Assembly (NCBI GenBank): GCA_005518185.1
Contig: RKSN01000002.1
Location: forward strand, 726,452 to 790,451
Direction of reading: 5' to 3'
From: Chakrabartia godavariana
GTDB taxonomy: Bacteria > Pseudomonadota > Alphaproteobacteria > Sphingomonadales > Sphingomonadaceae
DNA: 64,000 nucleotides
Shown: one piece after another, positions 59,022-64,000 of the stretch
Position numbering within the stretch: position 1 is the stretch's first letter
Layout of the letters: each line of letters opens with the position of its first letter
Program-made: the position numbers and the translations under genes
The notes under the pieces: generated by a model
What the model was told of the DNA's origin: nothing
Seen by the model: only the letters and a program-made list of their open reading frames with translations
Databases searched by the model: none

Positions 59022-62000
59022 CTATGGACGGATATGGCCCGGCCGCCAGTTGGCGAGCGTTTCGGGCGAGAGCGTGATCAGCTTGGCCCCGGCCGTGTAG
59101 AGCAGGCTTGCCCGCACCGCCCGGCCTGGGAAGATGCCCGCCAGAACCGCCGCATAGGCGGCCATCTGCGCCTTGTGATAGTCGGGCACTGCGGCCTCGT
59201 CGCCGGGCACCCGCCTTCCCGTCTTGTAATCGACGACAGTCACCTCATGCGCGGTGACGATCAGCCGGTCGACCGTTCCCGCAATCACCTGCCCCTCAAC
59301 AACGCCCGCGAGCGGCGCTTCAGCCAGCGCGTCGCTGGCAAAGACATGCGCGACGTCGGGATGGTCGATCACCGCCAGCGCGGCTGAAATCAGGGCGTCA
59401 GCGTCAGCCACCGCCTGCGCCGCGAGCCAGCGCTGGGCGGCTTCCACCCGGTCTTCCGGCCGGACCGCCGGAAGCCGTTCGAACAGCGCATGGAGGATGC
59501 GCCCGCGTTCGGCGGCGGCGCGCAGCGCGGGGTCGGGCGGCGGGCTCGACGCCGCATCCTCAACGCCGAGCGCGGAAGGCGCGAGCGGACGCGGCGGGCG
59601 CGCTTCCTCCGGCGCAGGGCGTGTCGCCCAGTCGGGGGCCGGGCCCTGCCAGCGTTCGGCATCAGTGTCCTTGTCCCCGCCCGCCTTGCGCCTGCCCTTG
59701 CGGGACAGGGTCAGTGTGCCGTCCTCGGCCGTCACCGTCTCGCCCAGCCGCAGCATCCCGGCCGCGACGCGGCTGTGCCAGCACTGGTCGCTCAGCCCCT
59801 TGTCGATCTGCTTGGGCTTCATTGCCCCGCCGACGAAAAGATGTTCCTCCGCCCGCGTCATCGCGACGTAGAGCAGCCGCCAATGCTCCTCGCGCTCCCG
59901 GGCATCCTGCACCTTTGCCGACGCCGCGAGCGTCCCGAACAGCTCGTCCTTCCGCGGGCGGAACAGCGGCAGCGTGACATCGTCCTCGGCGGCCCAGTCA
60001 AGCTGCCCCTTGGGCTTGAAGTCCGGGTCCGCCGTCGCATCAGCGAGCACGACGATTGGGGCTTGCAGCCCCTTGGACCCGTGCACCGTCATCACGCGCA
60101 CGGCATTCTCGCGCTTGGAGGCATCGCGCTTGATGTCGACCTCCCCCCGGCAGAACCAGTCCAGAAACAGCTGGAGCGAGGGCGTGTTGCTGCTTTCGAA
60201 GAGGAGCGCCGCATTGAGCAGTTCCTCAATGGGATCGCGCGCCTCCTCACCCAGCCGGGCGAGCATCCTGGCGCGTCCGCCGATCGGGCCGGACAGGATC
60301 GCCTCCAGAAACGCATAGGGCGTCGTCCGGTCGGCCATGGTCAGCATGTCGCGCAGGATGAACAGCTCGTCCTCCGGGCGCGTCGTGCGCAGATGCTGCC
60401 ACAGCCCGACCTTGCGACCATGCGCCCGCGCGAACAGCTCGTCCTGCGACCAGCCGATTAGCGGCGAGACAAGCAGCGACGCCAAGGACAGGTCATCTTC
60501 GGGCTGGAGCACGAAGCGGATGCACGCCATCAGATCCTGCACCGCAATCGGCGCGTCGAGCCGCAGGCGGTCCACGCCTGCGACCGGCACCTTTTCCTCA
60601 TAAAGCCGCGAGACGATCAGCCGGGCGAGTTCGCTCCGGCTGCGCAGCAGGATCATCACATCGCCGGGCTCCGCACTGCGGCCTTCCTTGTCGAGGAACA
60701 GGCCGCCCGAGGTCCAGTGCTTGACGCGTTGCGCCAGCTGCCGCGCCCAGACGAGTTCGGCGGGTGCGATCCACCCCTCATCCTCCTCGCTCGCCTCGTC
60801 CTCGGCATCCTTGGCCTGCGCCGTCACCGGCGGCAGCAAGACCACATGGCCCGAATGGTCCCGCGCGCTGCGGTGCGGCCGCAGGGCGTCGGGCAGGCCG
60901 AGTGCCTCCTCGCCAATCTCCGTCATGACCACATCGACAACGTCAAGGATCGGCTGGCTCGAGCGGAAGGACTGGTCGATGGAAAGATCGTGGAACGCCT
61001 GTTCGGCCGCCTCGATCCTTTCCCGGAAATAGTCGCCCGCGCCCGAGAACTCGCGCGGATTGGTCCCCTGAAAGCTGAAGATCGCCTGCTTGAAATCGCC
61101 GACGGCAAAAACGGTGCGCACCTTGTCCGGCTTGGTGCCTTCGCCTGCAAAGAATTCCTCGGACAGCGCCTTCACGATGTCCCATTGCTCGGCATTGGTA
61201 TCCTGCGCCTCATCGACAAGGATATGGTCGATCGACTGGTCGAGCTTGTAGCGGATCCAGTCGCCAATGCCGTCGGTCTTGAGCAGCCGCAGCGTTGCGC
61301 GGATCATGTCGTTGAAATCGACGACGCCTGCAGCGCGCTTGGTCTCTTCATAGACGCGGGCGTAGTCCTGCCCGAGTTCAAGCGCGGCGGCGATGGCCTC
61401 TGCCGTCTTGGCAATCCGACGCATCTGGATGAGACCACTGAACAGAGCATAGACCGGCTCGACACAGGCGAAATAGCCAGGATCGGGCGGGAACCAGCCC
61501 TTGGCCTGTTTGAGATCGCCATCCTTCTTCGCCCAGGCGGCGTGCAGGCCTTCCAGATCGGCGGCGCGACCGGCCGCATCCTTTGCCAGCCAGCTGTCGA
61601 TGGCGGCGACATTGTCCATCGCCCGTCCGCTGCCCCAGGCCACGTTCATGGACCGGATCGCGTCAATCGCCGCGCGATCAAAGCCGCCATCGGTGCAGCA
61701 GGCGAGGATGTGTGCTTCAACATCCAGTTCGCCAATGCCGAGCCAGCGCCGCACCAAGGGGGCAACGCCACTCCCCAGCGCCTCCATTGCCTCGGGCGCC
61801 TGCGCGCAGCGGTCGAGCAGCTTGCGTGTCGCCTCCTCGCCGATGCGCAGCGCCAGCATCTGGAGCCGGTCGATGGTGCCCTTCCGGCCTTCCTTCTCAG
61901 CACGCGAAACCAGATCGCCCAGCGCCTGGCGCTTCAGCTGCATCTCCTCACGGCCCTCAATCGGGCGGAAGCCGACCGTCAAGTCCGCTTCCGCCGGGAA

Positions 62001-62417
62001 AGCCGCCAGCACCGTCTGCGCAAAGGCGTGGATCGTCTGGATGCGCAGGCCGCCCCCGCGCGCATCAAGCACCTTGGCAAAAAGCTGACGCGCGTCGGCC
62101 AGCCGGTTGTCCAGATGCGGCTCGCCCAGCGCGAAGAGTTCCTTGCGCAGATCGGCTTCGGGCAGCGTCACCCAGGCGCCCAGCCGTTCATGGATGCGGT
62201 CGGCCATTTCGGCGGCACCCGCCTTGGTAAAGGTCAGGCACAGGATCGCCTCCGGGTCCGCGCCGTTGAGCAGGAGCCGCAGCACGCGCGCCGTCAGCAC
62301 CTGCGTCTTGCCCGCGCCTGCCGACGCCGACAGCCAGACCTGCCCGTCCGGCCGGGAGGCGTTGGCCTGGCTGCCCTCCAGCACCGGCAGATGGGAGAAA
62401 TTCCTGCGCTTCGGCAT
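59022..62417 (-). CDS. addA: Double-strand break repair helicase-nuclease AddA
   Basis: Start ATG 62417 (MPKRRNFSHLPVLEG) overlaps the addB stop by one base (TGATG); 1131 residues. UvrD-like helicase with Walker A SASAGAGKTQ near residue 32, LCLTFTKAGAAEMADRI, DHILVDEAQDTN, VGDFKQAIFSFQGTNP, and VMTVHGSKGLQAPIVVL. The C-terminal nuclease domain has the PD-(D/E)xK signature (VTVVDYKTGRRVPG). With AddB it resects DNA ends for RecA in alphaproteobacteria. It lies before trxA on the same strand. Confidence 0.95.
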   Translation of the reverse strand: MPKRRNFSHLPVLEGSQANASRPDGQVWLSASAGAGKTQVLTARVLRLLLNGADPEAILCLTFTKAGAAEMADRIHERLGAWVTLPEADLRKELFALGEPHLDNRLADARQLFAKVLDARGGGLRIQTIHAFAQTVLAAFPAEADLTVGFRPIEGREEMQLKRQALGDLVSRAEKEGRKGTIDRLQMLALRIGEEATRKLLDRCAQAPEAMEALGSGVAPLVRRWLGIGELDVEAHILACCTDGGFDRAAIDAIRSMNVAWGSGRAMDNVAAIDSWLAKDAAGRAADLEGLHAAWAKKDGDLKQAKGWFPPDPGYFACVEPVYALFSGLIQMRRIAKTAEAIAAALELGQDYARVYEETKRAAGVVDFNDMIRATLRLLKTDGIGDWIRYKLDQSIDHILVDEAQDTNAEQWDIVKALSEEFFAGEGTKPDKVRTVFAVGDFKQAIFSFQGTNPREFSGAGDYFRERIEAAEQAFHDLSIDQSFRSSQPILDVVDVVMTEIGEEALGLPDALRPHRSARDHSGHVVLLPPVTAQAKDAEDEASEEDEGWIAPAELVWARQLAQRVKHWTSGGLFLDKEGRSAEPGDVMILLRSRSELARLIVSRLYEEKVPVAGVDRLRLDAPIAVQDLMACIRFVLQPEDDLSLASLLVSPLIGWSQDELFARAHGRKVGLWQHLRTTRPEDELFILRDMLTMADRTTPYAFLEAILSGPIGGRARMLARLGEEARDPIEELLNAALLFESSNTPSLQLFLDWFCRGEVDIKRDASKRENAVRVMTVHGSKGLQAPIVVLADATADPDFKPKGQLDWAAEDDVTLPLFRPRKDELFGTLAASAKVQDAREREEHWRLLYVAMTRAEEHLFVGGAMKPKQIDKGLSDQCWHSRVAAGMLRLGETVTAEDGTLTLSRKGRRKAGGDKDTDAERWQGPAPDWATRPAPEEARPPRPLAPSALGVEDAASSPPPDPALRAAAERGRILHALFERLPAVRPEDRVEAAQRWLAAQAVADADALISAALAVIDHPDVAHVFASDALAEAPLAGVVEGQVIAGTVDRLIVTAHEVTVVDYKTGRRVPGDEAAVPDYHKAQMAAYAAVLAGIFPGRAVRASLLYTAGAKLITLSPETLANWRPGHIRP

Positions 62418-64000
62418 CAGTCGCGGCCCTGCCATTCTTCAAGCCGCATCAGCTGGTCGAACTCGCCATAGGTGAAGTCCGGGTGCAGCTTCGCAACGAA
62501 CGGCTCCTCCCCGGTCAGCCATCGGGCCGCGTGCGTGCGGAAGGCGGCAACGATCGTTTCGACAAAAGCGTCCGCGGAGATACGGTCTCCCTTCTCGCCC
62601 GTTGGCGTTTCCATCTTGCCGAAATCGTCGCCGTCCTTCTGGAACGTCCAATATTCGAACGCCTCGGCGGGCAGGCTGTCAATGTCCTTGAAGCCGCCCT
62701 GTTCGGCGATGGCGCCGAGCAGGCCAAGCTGAACCGCCAGCCCCGCCTTCACCTGCCTGGCGCTGGGCGCGCGGCCCGTCTTATAGTCGATGATGGCGAC
62801 TCCCCCGAGGGTCCGGTCAATGCGGTCCGCGCGCCCGGTGACAGTCACGCCGTCAATGTCGATGCGCCCGTCAATTTCCGCACGGAACGGGGTGCGTCCC
62901 TTCACGCGGTTTGCCTCAACCTCGGCCTCGATCCACTCCGCCACCTTTTCAAGGCGCGGCAGCCAGAGCGTGCGGACGACCGGGCTCACCGCCTCACCGT
63001 CCAGCGCATGGCGCATCCGGTGGACGAGCGCGCCCGCTGCATAGGAATCTTCCTTGGCCCAATCCTCCAACACCTTGTGAATGACCGAGCCCTTCCATGA
63101 GGCGCCGGGCTCCTCATCGACATTGTCGAGCGATTTCAGCTTCAGGATGGCCTTGGCGTAGAAGGCATAAGGGTCGGCAGCGAGGCGATCGACATCGGTC
63201 ACCGAAATCCGGCGCGGACGGGCGTCCAGCGGGACGTCCACCGCAGGACGCGTGGCGCGGTTGGGCTGCCCCTCATGCCCGTCAAGCGCGCGGGCGAGCA
63301 GATCGACGCGCAGGTCCGGCTCGGGCAGATGGCCCGCCATCGTTTCCAGCCGCAGCCAGAAGCGCGAGGCATTGGTGGGGCCGCTCGTGTCGCGCTGCGC
63401 CCGCGTCAGCAGCACATTGGGCGCCCCCAAGGCGCCAGCCAGATCATGCGCGGACAGGCCAATGCGCCGCTCCAGACTTGGCAGGCCGAGCGACCGGCGC
63501 ACGGCGGGGGCAAGCCACGGGTCGGGCGACGGCAGCGCCGGCCAGACGCCTTCGTTGAGGCCGCCAAGGATCATCGTCTCCGCCGATTGCAGCTTCGCTT
63601 CCAGCAGGCCCCAGATGAACACGCGGGGATGCCCGCCGCGCGCGGGGCGGCAGGTCGTCGCATCGCACAGCTGGCGCAGCAGGCGGGGCAAACTGGCGGG
63701 ATCGACCGCAGACGGCCCATCGGCGGCATGGGCTTGCAGATCGGCAAAGAGATCGGCGAGCGCACGCCCGGCCTCGCCCGACCAGATCGCGTCGCCGCCC
63801 AAGGTCTGGAGGGCGGTGCGCAGCGTTTCCAGCAGGGACGGAAGCGTCGGGGTCGCGCGGAACGCCGCCTGCACCGGCTCCAGCAGCGGCACCACGTCCC
63901 GCCACCAGGGCAGGGCCGCGTTGCGCACATCGCCTTCATATTTGTCGGGCGTTTCGAGAAGGGCCGTGATGCCGTGCAGGCCTTCGCCCGGGCGCGGGCC
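62417..64000 (-). CDS. addB: Double-strand break repair protein AddB (3' part; runs off window)
   Basis: The frame is open from the right edge, so 527 C-terminal residues are present and about the first half is missing. ILGGLNEGVWPALPSPDPWLAPAVRRSLGLPSLERRIG and VLLTRAQRDTSGPTNASRFWLRLE are typical AddB helicase-like inactive blocks. The C-terminal nuclease begins RRISVTDVDRLAADPYAFYAKAILKLK and includes GVAIIDYKTGRAPSA. No cysteines are seen after CDATTCRPARGG, so the Fe-S cluster of Bacillus AddB is absent. Overlaps addA by TGATG. Confidence 0.94.
   Translation of the reverse strand, partial: GPRPGEGLHGITALLETPDKYEGDVRNAALPWWRDVVPLLEPVQAAFRATPTLPSLLETLRTALQTLGGDAIWSGEAGRALADLFADLQAHAADGPSAVDPASLPRLLRQLCDATTCRPARGGHPRVFIWGLLEAKLQSAETMILGGLNEGVWPALPSPDPWLAPAVRRSLGLPSLERRIGLSAHDLAGALGAPNVLLTRAQRDTSGPTNASRFWLRLETMAGHLPEPDLRVDLLARALDGHEGQPNRATRPAVDVPLDARPRRISVTDVDRLAADPYAFYAKAILKLKSLDNVDEEPGASWKGSVIHKVLEDWAKEDSYAAGALVHRMRHALDGEAVSPVVRTLWLPRLEKVAEWIEAEVEANRVKGRTPFRAEIDGRIDIDGVTVTGRADRIDRTLGGVAIIDYKTGRAPSARQVKAGLAVQLGLLGAIAEQGGFKDIDSLPAEAFEYWTFQKDGDDFGKMETPTGEKGDRISADAFVETIVAAFRTHAARWLTGEEPFVAKLHPDFTYGEFDQLMRLEEWQGRD

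Noticed and set aside
1-64000. CRISPR array, prophage or insertion sequence
   Set aside because: No regularly spaced direct repeats, integrase, transposase or phage structural genes were found; the repeats seen are short intergenic palindromic elements.

Overview
The window is high-GC (roughly 64%) alphaproteobacterial DNA, most likely from a sphingomonad. The signs are two TonB-dependent receptors, an APS-type cysH in a cobA-DUF2849-cysI-DUF934-cysH operon, an addAB repair pair, short nrdA/nrdB genes, and several families of sphingomonad-style dispersed inverted repeats. I see no tRNA, rRNA, CRISPR array, prophage or insertion sequence. Species cannot be named from the sequence alone.

Layout. 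1-2.8 kb: the 5' part of a large exported Ig/cadherin-type protein (minus strand, running off the left edge) and a ParE/RelE-type toxin-antitoxin pair. 2.9-19.6 kb: a complete type II secretion system (gspC to gspN in one minus-strand operon, gspO nearby), a lipoprotein resembling Caulobacter ElpS and its TonB-dependent receptor. 19.7-29.7 kb: a second TonB receptor with a secreted nucleotide pyrophosphatase/phosphodiesterase, ornithine-lipid-type acyltransferases (OlsB-like and OlsA-like), a D-Ala-D-Ala-ligase-like ATP-grasp enzyme, an unassigned PLP-dependent enzyme, and a PlcP-like phospholipase with a coupled glycosyltransferase. 29.8-34.4 kb: small exported or membrane proteins and one large exported protein. 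34.5-64 kb: mostly housekeeping: nrdB/nrdA, topA, amtB, a nitronate-monooxygenase-type oxidoreductase, a glycosyltransferase/hydrolase pair, selO, astD, the sulfate-assimilation operon, secA, argJ, trxA, addA and addB (addB runs off the right edge).

The main result concerns 13-29.7 kb, possibly from 2.9 kb. Almost every transcription unit there is preceded by a run of 7-nt half-sites like CTGTCAT, CTGTCAC, CTGACAC or CTGAAAC, spaced by exactly 4 nt. This is the 11-nt periodicity of PhoB sites. A putative -10 element usually starts 9 nt after the last half-site. I found such arrays before gspC, the ElpS-like lipoprotein, the second TonB receptor, olsB, the ATP-grasp gene, the PLP-enzyme gene and plcP. 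Together the genes read as one phosphate-starvation island. Outside the cell, T2SS, lipoprotein, receptors and phosphodiesterase would mobilise phosphate. In the membrane, PlcP and Agt would replace phospholipid with glycolipid, while OlsB and OlsA would make ornithine-type lipid. The ATP-grasp/acyltransferase/PLP-enzyme part has no role I recognise and could be an undescribed branch of phosphorus-free lipid synthesis.

Other points of interest are a short exported reading frame just upstream of secA with an attenuator-like hairpin between them (a SecM-like arrangement), a pair of NrdR-type boxes before nrdA, and two near-identical strong terminators around a 54-residue secreted peptide gene.
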